From Tricholoma matsutake (Eukaryota > Basidiomycota > Agaricomycetes > Agaricales > Tricholomataceae): 64,000 nt of DNA. This document shows, piece by piece, positions 44,844-55,500 of the stretch. Numbering within the stretch: position 1 is the first letter of the stretch; every line of letters starts with the position of its first letter. The DNA is taken from positions 8,432,001 to 8,496,000 of the forward strand of contig AP026550.1 in NCBI GenBank assembly GCA_026075535.2, read 5' to 3'. A program made the position numbers and the translations under genes. Below the pieces are notes generated by a model, which was not told the origin of the DNA, made no database searches, and saw only the letters and a list, made by a program, of their open reading frames with translations.

Positions 44844-45549
44844 TGTTAAGAACTGATCCTGGAAGGTTCGTTGGAATCTGATTGGACACTGTGGGTGTTG
44901 TTTATGGAAGGTTGTCGGGTCATTGCAGATTCTGTGGGAGGGGAAACTGAAAGGACTTGGTTTCAGCTTGTAAGAAGCTGCACCCTTCACCTCATCTGGT
45001 GTCCTAATTTCAAGTTGGAGGTTTGGAGGTAGGAGCGGGAAAGTGCAGGTAAACACGGGAAGGAGTATGGAGGGACTTAGGTTAAGTTCAGATGAGGATA
45101 GAACTTCAGAGGGAGACTGGATGTCGAGTTGAATGGAGTTCAAACTCTTAGAGAACTGAGGTTGGAGTAGAAGGATGTTTGGATTGGCAGATTAAAGTCA
45201 AGTCTATGTCAATATATGAACTGAGGAATACAAGGCAAAACTAACTAAGCTTAAATACTGTAGTCCAGAATAATGCAGAACAGGAACGAAGACTGTGGCA
45301 GCATCTCGACTGCATAGATAAATTATCTAGTGGGAGCTGCACAGGAATCCATAGTCAAATTTGCAATAGAGACAGCAGCCTTGAGAAGGCAGCCATGGAT
45401 GCTGTACAAGGCAGCCTGGTGCACAGCGGTGTGGGCAGTGCAAGGTGGCTGGGAACAAAATTGGGAGGCATAGACAAAGGTCAGGTTCAATGTGCAGGAA
45501 AGAGTCGGACAGATGCAGGTTCTGATTGGGCGAGGAACAGTTCTTGACA
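44844..45549 (-). repeat. 3' LTR of gypsy-4
   Basis: In element sense begins TGTCAAGAACTG and ends TTCTTAACA. Differences from the 5' LTR are mostly CpG transitions (for example CACTGCAGG against CACTGTGGG on the plus strand). Confidence 0.95.
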
Positions 45550-45684
45550 GTATTACCCCCTTAGTGCCAAGCCTACAAGGCATGTGAGGGTTTGAGTCTG
45601 AATGAGGAAGTGGGTTGAATTTCTGAATGTGGCAATTGGTTGAAAATTTTTCACGTCGTTTCCTACTCCCATCACCTCTCAGAA

Positions 45685-46663
45685 ATGTCCACCCCAGCAG
45701 TCTCCACGCAGATCAAAATGGCCGCAATGAAGGTCCAACATGAACAGAGGGAGCAGGCACTGAGGGAGCAGATGGAAAGGGAGATGAAGGAGCTAGAGGA
45801 AGCAGCAAGGGAGGAGGAATGCCAGGTGCAGGAGGTGCAAAAGGCAGCAGAGGAGGCTGCAAAGGCTGAGGAGGCGCGCCAGGCAGAGGTGCAGAAAAAA
45901 GAGGCAGTGGCCACAAGATGAGCGGAGAAGAAGCAGGTGGCTGCGGATGCAGGTTTGGAAGATGAGGCCGAGGGGAGCAAGTCCCCAAAGAAAAAGAAAG
46001 TCGCCAAGTTGAAGGCACGAGTGGGGTCAGAGGAGTCAGAGGGTCCAGTGTGGGTGCAGGCCACGTTGCCCTGCAAAAGGTGTGTACTTGTTTCCCTTCT
46101 CAGTCTTCTTTTACTGATAAGTGGCCTAGATGCAAATATCAGAAGATTGCTTGTTTCAAGATGGGTGCAAGGGGATGCATGCGTGACAACTGCACACATA
46201 TCAAACATAGGTGCGAGGAGGTAGTGTGGGAGGGGCAGGAAGCCCCTGCAGCAAAAACGGTGGGAACGACAGGGGCAACCAGGGAAAACCCAGAGGTAAT
46301 GCAACAAATGATGAAGTTGATAAGGAAGGGATTCACTGAGGTGGCCAATGCGGTGCGGGAGTCGATGGGGGAGATCTGGGATGCTTTGGACCCAGAGTGG
46401 GTGGAGGAAGAAAGTGCCAGGGAGGAGAGTGATGAGGGTGATGAAGAGGTGGAGTGGGTGGTGCAAGAGTCCCAGCAGAAAAGATGTGGGATCCACAAGT
46501 CTGGAGATGACTGGGTGGCCTTCCAGAGAAAAGGCGGGTGGATGATGAGGAGGAGAGCGAGAGTGGAGATGAGGAGGGTGGAGAGAAGGACAAAGGTGGA
46601 GAAGAGGGCAAAGTTGGGGGAGAGGGTGATGAAGATGGAGAGGGAGAAGCAGAGGTAGTGTAG
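45685..46663 (+). pseudogene. antisense accessory gene in gypsy-4: coiled coil, Cys-rich region, acidic tail
   Basis: On the strand opposite to pol: MSTPAVSTQIKMAAMKVQHE, a long Glu/Lys/Ala coiled coil (REQMEREMKELEEAAREEE), a basic SPKKKKVAKLK, then LPCKRC and, one frame over, TCFPSQSSFTDKWPRC, YQKIACFKMGARGCMRDNC, a helical stretch and an acidic tail (EEESESGDEEGGEKDKGGEE) ending at 46663. A TGA at 45919 fits Arg CGA; frame changes lie near 46080 and 46480. The Cys spacing suggests a zinc-binding cluster. It is not part of pol; cargo or a regulator is inferred. The start has no other candidate upstream. Confidence 0.6.
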
Positions 46664-46779
46664 GGATCCGGTTGGATCCAGAAATTTTTTTTTTTTTTTA
46701 ATAAAGTTTGTTTCTGAGTTCAGACTGAGTGAATAAGTAGCATGAATAGTCTTTAAGTGGGTAATGGTCCAGGTTTCTG

Positions 46780-48220
46780 TGGGTAGCGGGTGTGAAAATC
46801 TGCAAGGAGTTCTTGGGTGTGGTCTAGTTCTGTAACAGGTAGCCAGGAGGTCTCTTCATCGGTTCCCTGGTAACCTTCCCATCAGACAAGGTGGAGAATC
46901 TTGCAGCGACATCAGTTGTTGACTTTGGAGTCAAGGACTTCAGCAATCTCATATTCGAGCTCATCGTTGATGGTGATTGGAGGAGGTGGAGGTTGTACTC
47001 GATTTGGAATTGTGTTTGGGGAGTGTTTCTCTAGTTGAGAGACATGGAAAACAGGGTGGATGGCCCGCATGTGATCCGGTAGCCACAGGGTGACTGAATG
47101 AGTGCCCAGGTGGGCAATGATTTTGAAGGGGCCATGGTTCTTTTCAGAAAGTTTCTTGGAAGGATGAGTGGTGTGGATATTTTCCACAGTGACATAGGCA
47201 GAGTCACCAATGTTGAAGTCAGGTGCGGGTGCCCGATGTTTATCCGCAGGGCCTTGATAATGCTCTTGAGCAGCTGCAAGCTGTTTCCGAAGTTCCTGAT
47301 GAAGGTCATCTAAGTCAACGATGAACTCGCAGGCGCACTGTGAGGCTAAGTCATTCAGGGAAGACAGAAATGTTTGGGTGATAGCCTTTGTTGGCAAAGA
47401 AAGGGGATACACCTGTAGAGGCATAGGTAGCATTGTTGTAGGCAAATTTGCCCAAGGGTAAGAGGTGAGACCAGTCATCCTGCTAATAGTTGCAGAAGAT
47501 CCGGAGGTACTGCTCCAAGGTCTGATTTAGTCGTTCTGTCTGACCATCACCTTGTGGGTGATAACTGGAAGTGAAGTGGATCTGCATGTCAAGTGCTTTT
47601 CCGAGGGAGTGGAAGAAATGGGAGATGAACTCAGATCCCCAGTTGCAAGTGACGTGCAATGGAACGCCATGCTTGGAGAAGATGTGGAGGACAAACAGGT
47701 TGGCTAGTTCTTGGGCTGTGATTTCATTGACAGTTGGGATGAAGATGCCTTGTTTGGTGAGATGGTCAATGATGACCAGGATAGCAGTGTGACCATTGGA
47801 GTCGGGTAGTTGCTCAATGAAATCCATGGAGATGGAGTTCCAAGGTCGTTCCGGAACCAGAAGTTGCTTTAGAAACCTGTAGGGCTTGTGTTGAGGTGAT
47901 TTGGATCATTTGCAAGTGGTACAGGATTTGCAGAATTCCTGCACAAAGGTGTGGAGGTTTGGCCAGACATATTCCCAGTGGACAAGCTGCTGGGTTTTGT
48001 TTTGTCTGAAGTGGTCAGAGAGGATATGATCGTGTTTGTATTGAATGACTTTGAGGCAGAGGTCTGCAATGTCCAGAACATAAATCTGATTGAAGTGGCA
48101 GAGAAGACCTGCCTCGTCTATGGTCCAGTTGGGGTTGACAGGTGTCGGAAGATGTGCGGATGATAGTGGGTCAAGGGGTAGAGAGGTGTGGATGTCGTTA
48201 TGGAGTTTCTCAACATCCAT
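46780..48220 (-). pseudogene. gypsy-4 integrase and chromodomain
   Basis: From 48220 downward: FNQIYVLDIADL, the finger YKHDHILSDHFRQ ... CKSCTTCK, the core SMDFIEQLP, VIIDHLTKQGIFIP, then VTCNWGSEF and SSYHPQGDGQTERLNQTLEQYL. The second catalytic Asp (usual SDRG) is Asn at 47642-47644, with Arg to Trp beside it, both CpG changes. After DSAYVTVENI and HPVFHVSQLE comes a chromodomain (LEYEIAEVLDSKVN, TGA, LHLVWWEGYQG, ETSWLPVTEL). The first finger His is missing its usual partner spacing; the core is otherwise nearly open. Confidence 0.87.
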
Positions 48221-48232
48221 GATTATGGCTTG

Positions 48233-49500
48233 TCAAAGGATAGGTGTTGCAAGGTAGGAGGCATGAAGGGAAGAGGTGAGCTGTTCCTGTGTGAATACAG
48301 GTCGGAAGTTGGTTGGGTTTACAGAGGCAAAGTCACTATTCCCCCCTTTGCAGTAGACGTCCCAACATCTAGTGAGTGCATCTGGCTTGGCCCCTAATTT
48401 TCTGGGCCAGAAGCAGATGATGAGATTGAACTGGGAAAGGTATTCTGACCATCGGGCCTGGTGGCAGGTGAGCAACTTAGTAGTACTGAAGTACTCAAGA
48501 TTTTTGTGGTCAGTGACCACATCAACCAGGTTTGCAGAACCCTCAAAATACTGCTGCCAGTGTTTGAAGGCTTCGAAAATGGCCGAGAGTTCCTTATCAT
48601 GGGTGTCATAATTTAGTTCAGCGGGATTAAAGAAGCAGGAATGGAAAGCGACCAGATGGATTTTTCCATCTGTAGTATAAACCGAAAGGATAGCCACTAG
48701 GGCATAGTCAGAAGCATCAGTTTCGAGTACCATCTGTGAGTCGGGTACCCATTGAGTTAAGATGGGGGTGTGAGTGAATTCTTGTTTGAGCTTTTCAAAA
48801 GTGTCACGGCACTTCTTGTTGAGGTCCCAGGGTGTGGATTTCCGCATCAAGCGGGTGAGTGGGATGACAATGTCTGAATAGCCATTAATGAAGTGGCAGT
48901 AAAAGTTGCAAAAGCCTAAGAAGGATTGTATATCCTTAACTTTCCTAGGCTTGGGCCAGTCAAGCACAGTTTTGACTTTATCCTCGGACATCCACAGTCC
49001 ATCTGGTGAAAGGATGAAACCTAAATATTCAACGGTGTCTTTGTGGAACTCACATTTCTGTGGAGGGGCATAAAGTCCATTTTTCTGGAGATGGCGGAGG
49101 ACTTCTTTGACATGAGCCCCGTGCTGGGACTTGTTGTCAGAATAGATTAGGATGTTGTCAAGGTACATGATGACACAAACATCCAGCATGTCGCTGAAGA
49201 TGTCATTCATAAACTGCTGGAAAGCTGTGGGTGCATTAGTGAGTCCAAAGGGAACCACCAACCACTCAAAGGATCTGTAGCGGGTGCAGAAAGTGGTTTT
49301 CCACTCATCACCCTCAGCGATGTGGACTAGGTGATAAGCATGCCACAAGTCTATCTTGGTGAATAAGTGGGCTTTGCAGGGAGAGTCAAGGAGGTCAGAA
49401 ATGAGAGGAAGTGGGTAGTGGTCTTTCTTCGTAAGATGGTTGAGTCCTCAGTAGTTGACACAAAGTCAGAGACTACTGTCCTTCTTCTTGACGAAGAGAA
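48233..49500 (-). pseudogene. gypsy-4 reverse transcriptase and RNase H
   Basis: A long open frame (49348-48233) holds DLWHAYHLVHI, EWLVVPFGLTNAPTAFQQFMN, MYLDNILIYS, KCEFHKDTVEYLGFILS, FLGFCNFYCHFI, RNase H ETDASDYALVAILS, NYDTHDKELSAIFEAF, TDHKNLEYF and PDALTR. The catalytic Asp-Asp is Asp-Asn (AAC at 49154-49156 after GAC). Two TGA codons near 49450 replace Arg in SSLRLCVDYRGLN-like sequence, and the Asp there is Asn. Confidence 0.9.
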
Positions 49501-50330
49501 TCAGAGCGCCATGCGGAGACTTGGATGGGTGGATGAAACCTGAGCATACATTTTTGTCAATAAAGACTCGTAAGGCTTCTAATTCAGAGGGGGAGAGAGA
49601 ATACATGCAGCCTGGAGGCAGAGGAGTATTGTCTTCTGTCTCTATCTTGAGGTCATAAGACCAATGCAGAGGAAGGGTATCTGCTTTAGTCTTATTAAAG
49701 ACATCAGCAAATTTGTGATACTCGGGCAGAATATTGGAGAGGTCAGATGAGTTAGTGGATTGGGCGGAACAGGCGGATAACCCTTCTGGAGCAAAGGTCA
49801 TCTGAAAAGCTACTGCTCCAGGAAGTTTGCTAGCACACACATAAGTGGCAGTGTTGATGAAAGAGATGTTGGGAGGTGTAAACTTAGGAGGAATGGGGGT
49901 TTTGGAAAGTGCAGAGGAGTCGAGGATTTCTACTGGAAGATTTGGGGACAAAGGTGATGTCAGGGGTGCTGGACCTCTATGATCTGCAGAGTGGAAAGTG
50001 AGTTGGCTTGAAGACCAGTCAATCAACAGATTGTATTGCTTCAGTCAGTTATGACCGAGTATGGCAGAACAGGAAGAGTCAAGTGAGGTTACATAAAATG
50101 ACAAATTGAACACTTCACCAGCAGGGAAGGTGACTGGAAGTTTGACGATCTGAGTTATGGTGGAGTTGCAAGATCCATCAAAGAGTCATAAACCAATCGG
50201 GTTAATGGATTCCATGCTGAGTTGGTTATTCAACATGAAAGAGGAGTCAAGGAAGCAGTGGGAGGAGCCAGAGTTGATAAGGGTTCAGAAAGGGGTGGAA
50301 GAGTCAGGAAAGGTTAAAAGGATGGTTAGG
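49501..50330 (-). pseudogene. gypsy-4 aspartic protease and RT N-terminal linker
   Basis: LINSGSSHCFLDSSF (near 50278-50240) is a retropepsin active site with Asp changed to Asn at 50273-50275 (ATC GAC to ATC AAC). AILGHN, INLLIDW-like text and the linker to YHKFADVFNKTKADTLPLHWSYDLKIE follow. Catalytic loss again matches a CpG change. Confidence 0.78.
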
Positions 50331-50429
50331 GAGTCAGGGTTGGAAAGAGCAGACACATTGAGACAAACATAGGCAGCCAAATGGGTAAAATCAATGCAAC
50401 CCCCAGCCCCAATGGCTGTATCCTGAGGG

Positions 50430-51502
50430 TTGCAGACTATTTTTCTGAGTCCATAGTCTTGGGAATGACAGTGGATGCACAGGCTTTTGCGGCTTTGGAT
50501 TTCGGGCAGTTTCCTGCTATGTGCCCTTCCTCACCGCAGTAGAGACTAAGTCGTTCTCTCATGTGACGTTCTCATTCCTCCCCAGTAAGCTTCCCGTTCT
50601 TTCCCAACTTATTGGAGATGGACAACTTGGGCTTGTCCCAGGAAATGGAAGACTGCTGGTTGGAGGTGTTACCATGGGCGGAGTTTGAAGAGGCTTGGTT
50701 TGTCGATGGGGAAGGACTTTTGGAAGAGTCCTTCCAACTAGAGTTAGTGATGTTACTGGAATTCTTTGTTTCGAAATGGGATTCATCTTCTTGCATCCAG
50801 TAGATGTCATCGCTGTCCTGTGCTTTCAAGTGCAGTTCTGCAAGAGTATTGGGTTTACCACCCCGGAGAACTTCTATGCGAAGTCAGTGCAGATGACCGT
50901 GGAAATAGTGGTCACAAAGGGCTGCTCATTCCAGTTGACCCTAGAAGCTAATTCCCAGAAGTCAACATTATATCTCGTGATACGACCACCTTTCTTCATT
51001 GCTAAGTCAGACAGAGCTTTTTCCGCATCTCTGACTGGGTCGTGCGGACCGAAGTTGTTTCCAGCTTGGCGAGGAAAGCTTCATAGTCCCACATCCAGTG
51101 TGCAGAATCTGTCAGGTCATTCAGACCAGGCTCAAACCGACTGAGAGCTGATCCCTTAAGATAAGAAAGGATGAATATGATCTTTTTCTCATCAGAGGAA
51201 AATACGTGCAGACAGTCGTGGAAATAAAGATTGCAGGAGACTAGGAAGTCTCTAAGTTTCTTCAGGTTGGTGCTGTTGAAAGTGTTGGGGTCGCGAACTT
51301 TGATTTTCTCGATCTTAGGTTTGTTATTCTGATGAAGGGTGCAGATACTCTCTGAGAGGTTGTAAAGGACATCTATGAACCTATCCCCTGGGTCAGGGTT
51401 TTCCCCCACGGGAGGTTGATCCTCAGGATCATTGGGATTGGGGTCACCCCCAGGGCCATCAGGACCACTGGGGGGTCCATCCTCTAGACCAGGATCTTCC
51501 AA
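50430..51502 (-). pseudogene. gypsy-4 gag with degraded zinc knuckle
   Basis: Starts MEDPGLEDGPPSGPDGPGGD (51502), has the capsid KKLRDFLVSCNLYF, SSDEKKIIFILSYLKGSAL and WMWDYEAFLAKLE. A one-base frame change near 51062 shifts to NFGPHDPVRDAEKALSDLAM and YNVDFWELAS. A Ser/Thr/Pro-rich region and SLYCGEEGHIAGNCPKS follow; the first knuckle Cys is Ser. Confidence 0.85.
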
Positions 51503-51836
51503 CCCAAAGGGTTCAGGCTGGTTGATGCCCCCTACATACTCAAGGGGAGTTCTTGATCAAAAACCTTCCGGGTTGGCAGAAGGGTGTGGGGCATGGGTGG
51601 ACATGAGATTGGCACTGATTGAGGGGGCTCCTGAGCCGATTTGTCAGAAGATGTTTGAGGGTCTGGAAGACACTCCAAAAGTAGTGGCAGGTCAAGGGTC
51701 AGAAAGGGTGGATCGCTGGATTGCAGAGATCCCTGGAATAGTACCAGTGCATTGGGAATTTCTTGTTGTGCGCTGGTGGGTCTCAGTAGGGGTCATAGAG
51801 AGGAATTGGACGAGTGAAGTGTGAGTTCATATATAC

Positions 51837-52542
51837 TGTTAAGAACTGATCCTGGAAGGTTCATCAGAATCCAATCGGACACTGCAGGTGTTGTTTATGG
51901 AAGGTTGTCGGGTCATTGCAGATTCTGCAGGAGGGGAAACTGAAAGGACTTGGTTTCAGCTTGTAAGAAGCTGCACCCTTCACCTTGTCTGGTGTCCTAA
52001 TTTCAAGTTGGAGGTTTGGAGGTAGGAGCAGGAAAGTGCAGGTAAACACGGGAAGGAGTACGGAGGGACTTAGGTTAAGTTCAGATGAGGTTAGAACTTC
52101 AGAGGGAGACTGGAGGTCGAGTCGAATGGAGTTCAAACTCTTAGAGAACTGAGGTTGGAGTAGAAGGATGTTTGGATTGGCAGATTAAAGTCAAGTCTAT
52201 GTCAATATACAAACTGAGGAATACAAGGCAAAACTAACTAAGCTTAAATACCGTAGTCTGGAATAATGCAGAACAGGAATGAAGACTGCAGCAGTGTCTT
52301 GACTGAATAGATAAATTATCTAGTGGGAGCCGCACAGGAATCCATAGTCAAATTTGCAATAGAGACAGCAGCCTTGGGAAGGCAGCTGTGGATGCTGTAC
52401 AAGGTGGCCTGGTGCACAGCAGTGTGGGCAGTGCAAGGCAGCCAGGAATGAAATTGGGAGGCTTAGACAAAGGTCAGGTTCAATGTGCAGGAAAGGGTCA
52501 GACAGATGCGGGTTCCAATCGGGCAAGGAACGGTTCTTGACA
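51837..52542 (-). repeat. 5' LTR of gypsy-4
   Basis: Same length as the 3' LTR; ends TGTCAAGAACCG and TTCTTAACA in element sense; adjoins the TGGCA duplication at 52543. Confidence 0.95.
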
Positions 52543-52795
52543 TGGCACGTGAATGCATGGAACTATTTGGAGGAATCTCATCATGGTCTGCAGTGTTGTC
52601 ATCAACATTGGATAACACTTCTGGGGCTGGATCAACATTGTGGTCTTGCTTGATTGGAAAGTGCTTGAAGTATCATCGCTGGATGTCCATCAAACAATCC
52701 TTCATGTAATTTCTGACAATGGCTGCAGCATAAGCTTCTAACTGCTCAGTGAGAAAACTCTTCTGAGTGCCCTGGAATGTGCTGGGATTGACCAT

Positions 52796-53795
52796 CACCT
52801 ACTGGTAAGCTGGTTGTACTAGATGTATTGTAAGTTCACATTGATGAAGCAGAATGAGTCAATATGCTGACCTTCAACAACTGTAGGCAAGCACCGACTG
52901 GATAGAACCGAAGTGCACTGTGAGAGGGAAGCAACCAGAAGAGCTCAAACTTGAAAGCCATGGTTTAAATATGTGGCATTCTAAACTTAGCAAGGAAAAA
53001 TAAGAATTTTGAATTCTTGTGCAGGAATACCAAAAAAAGGTGATGAGCCCTTGCATAAGTAAAAGGTGCTGGTGATTTTTCACTTGATAAAGGTATCAGC
53101 GCAAGCAGGTCTAGAATTGCAGTCAAATATTGGTGTTGCTTATTCTGAGCAATCAATGTGTCAACATTTGTTTATGGACCTACATACCAGTTCAAAGCAT
53201 GATACTGATGCCCTGATCCTCAGCCTCCAATTAGAGGACCCTGTATTATTTCACTTGAGATTCTACCTGCAAACCAAACATGAGTGCAAGATAATTCAAC
53301 CTCCACAACTCTGCAAGCCTCAAAATTGACTGCTCCGCTGTCTTGCTATTCCATAATGGCTGAGAAATCCCCCCAGAAATCTCTTCTCCTTTCCCCTTTG
53401 TCCTCTCCAACCTCTCTGACTGAGTCTTCTCTGATGCCATCTGCTTAATTAATGTCATTGCCTTGCACACCTGCAAAACCAGGAGAATGTAAGCAATCAT
53501 TTGTCACTTTGAGTCCCTTGATGACAATTTCAATCCTGCCAGTTTATTTGTGTCTCCTGTCTCCAACAGTCCAGGCTTGCAACCTTCAACCTCCAAGTTA
53601 TTTTATTTTACATCTTAGCAAAACAATTGACCAACAGAATTCCAGGTTCTCCCTCTCCCTCGATTTGTACATTTGGGCAAATCATGCCTGAACCAAAGAC
53701 TCCGAGGCTGTTCCAACCTACTGGTGCATTAGAGGAGGTAGCAGAGTACACCTCTCCTAGTAAGTTGATGTGAAACTCATCACAGACTCGATTGA
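52796..53795. other. spacer upstream of two divergent genes
   Basis: Between the minus-strand split gene and the plus-strand gene at 53796. A minus-strand ORF 53246-53500 (QMASEKTQSERLERTKGKGEE) could be an upstream exon, but no family is recognised. Confidence 0.35.
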
Positions 53796-54461
53796 TTGAC
53801 TCACATGATAGGCAGTCAGACAACTGTCTATAAGACCACAAAGACCACCATCTGCACCATAACCACTACTCATACTGTTGATGTTGGTTCTAGCCCTCGC
53901 ACTGTGCACAATTCAGCCACACCCCATCATCAACACTCAGTTCCCGCCAATAAGACTCTGACACCTCCTTCCACCCCTTCACGCAGTACACATGGAGCTT
54001 CCAGAGTCTCTCCCACCCCAACTCATTGCTCTCATGCTCCAGCTTATGTCTCTCATGATCCAGCTCATGTCTCTCCCGCTCCAGCTCCCCAGGGCAGTGT
54101 TGATGCTGGTATCAAACACAGCAGTCCCAGCATCAGCATGCCTTCTGTTTATTATGTACCCCATCCTGATGAGCTCCAGATTCCCTTCATGGGAGGGAGG
54201 AGTCCAAATTATTATGTTGTAACTCATGGGGTGGAAGTGGGAATCTGGGGAGATTGGTATGTTTTAATTTTTCCATATTGAAATTTTGTCTAAACAAAAT
54301 GTTGTAGAATTTCAATGGGTGCTAGAACTTTGCAAGTTAAGGGAGCTCTTATGGAGAAGTTCCCTATGTGGGAAGAAGCCTTGAGTTCCTATAGAATGGC
54401 ATTCAATAATGGCACACTTGAAGTCATTCCACATGCAGGGGGTCTCCTATACTCTTCCTAG
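53796..54461 (+). pseudogene. cauli_VI / RNase H1 N-terminal-like domain protein
   Basis: Exon 1 is Ser/Thr/Pro/His-rich (with SHAPAYVSHDPAHVSPAPA repeats) and ends YYVVTHGVEVGIWGDW, the start of the small RNA:DNA hybrid-binding domain of RNase H1 and caulimovirus P6. A 51 nt intron (54257-54307) leads to VKGALMEKFPMWEEALSSYR and NGTLEVIPHAGG, the rest of the domain. The codon across the junction would be TGA where Trp is expected, so a splice variant or a mutation is likely. It stands just upstream of the KDZ gene, in the same direction. A separate gene is more likely than a KDZ exon. Confidence 0.6.
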
Positions 54462-55500
54462 ATTCATTTTACTGATTTATTATTTGACATTTTTATTTCT
54501 TAGATCTTCTATTTTATTTTAGGATGATGTTTCACCTACACAATGCATCAGTCATGTGTTTTGCTCATGATTCCCTGCTCCCTTGGCCTCTGGGTCAACA
54601 ACATCACCTGGTTCAAAGGAATGGTACTGGTATCTTCATTTCATTTTCATTTACCTTTTGTAGTTATATTTTTGTGCCTTATTGCTATGATGATCTGCAA
54701 CGTCAAGTGTCAGCATTTTGGCCAGCTAAAATTCAAATCAATGGGTTGGACCACTGGACAGTAGGGTTGAGGGGCATTGTTTGGGTGTCCTCCATGCTTG
54801 CTGGCGGCACAGGTGATGTACTGTCAATAGAGGTGTACATCAGCCTCTCCCTGAGTCATTCCCAGTCATGAAAACTCTGAGATGAAGATTCAATAAAGCC
54901 ATCACATCAAGACTTCTCATAGGGTTGAACATCCTTCTTGGACTCCAGTTGTACACCCCAAATTTGATGATCCTCTTTCCTTTTCATCTTTTCATTTTAT
55001 TTTATTCTGGTTGCTCAGACTGTTGCCATGAGAGAACATGTGCAATCAGTTTTTGCTTGTAACTACAGCTTGTTTGTATTTAGGTGTCCTCCCACCTGTT
55101 GAATGGAGATCATCATCTGGTTCCCAATTTTTATGCTCCCCTCACCAAGTTTTCTCTTGTCCCTCAAGCTTCCTGCACACCAAGGTGCAGAAACCAAGTT
55201 AAGTTCTTAAGTTCTTATTGTTATGGGCCCTTTCAGTCTCTTCCTACACCAAAGTTCCACAAGTCATCATATTACATGTCATGCTTCTTTTTGTTGGGGA
55301 TTCTCATACACATTGGGCCCCATTTATGTCTTGTGTTCAATGACTCTGAGTTTTTGTATGTGAACCATGTGACTTTGTTTAATGCTCATGCAGTCTTTTC
55401 TCTTACATGTGTCATGTCAACCTTACAGTAGCTCAAAGTTACCACACACCCATTGAATCTCCCCACTCATATTCTACTTCTCCACTCATCTGTGCTTTCC
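54462..55500. other. stretch with unassigned ORFs between the two plus-strand genes
   Basis: ORFs at 54524-54871 and 55084-55431 have no recognised domain; they may be N-terminal KDZ/CxC exons too degraded to identify. Intron-like GTATCTTCATTT...TTTTGTAG is present near 54629-54663. Confidence 0.3.

Larger units (their letters stand above)
44844..52542 (-). mobile_element. gypsy-4: complete 7.7 kb Ty3/gypsy element with target duplication
   Basis: Two 706 bp LTRs (44844-45549 and 51837-52542) are direct repeats flanked by TGGCA (44839-44843 and 52543-52547). Internal genes read on the minus strand: gag and knuckle, protease, RT, RNase H, integrase, chromodomain. An accessory gene runs antisense between the chromodomain and the 3' LTR. 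Point stops, one gag frameshift and lost catalytic residues show it is inactive. It splits the host gene. Confidence 0.95.
42989..52795 (-). pseudogene. multicopy Agaricomycete-type gene of unknown function, split by gypsy-4
   Basis: The start is ATG at 52795 (MVNPSTFQGTQKSFLTEQLE...YFKHFPI...DDNT) and the gene continues after gypsy-4 from 44838: IQQIWQWMMYQHSKSH, LLKPHKLIPYNLWAKANP, VTCKLFEKLSSQEKAVWM, an intron 44286-44343, LVAFAQPILDLICDHTSM...VGGFEPVDGG, an intron 44115-44168, LHSGMTLGAVKM, VIPLFGWFLKKCY, EECWGMALPDPGSSL, a low-complexity Pro/Ser region (43500-43800) and LPQWMQTLSKMLHSSKFGDKWAMFVGLWEQF...WWTSLQPSW...GVNSLLSMLTMLFFW. I recognise this layout from a large uncharacterised family in mushroom genomes; its function is not known. 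TGA stops replace Arg in exon 1 (QR-stop-YFKHF) and before QAVKQM. Confidence 0.75.

Noticed and set aside
44340..45143. 267-codon minus ORF as one protein
   Set aside because: Its first half is LTR sequence of gypsy-4; only the part below 44838 belongs to the host gene.
45672..46611. Minus-strand ORFs of 274, 119, 101 and 92 codons
   Set aside because: Opposite to the accessory gene with coiled coil, Cys-rich and acidic regions; the minus frames are Ser/Pro/Leu-rich complements.
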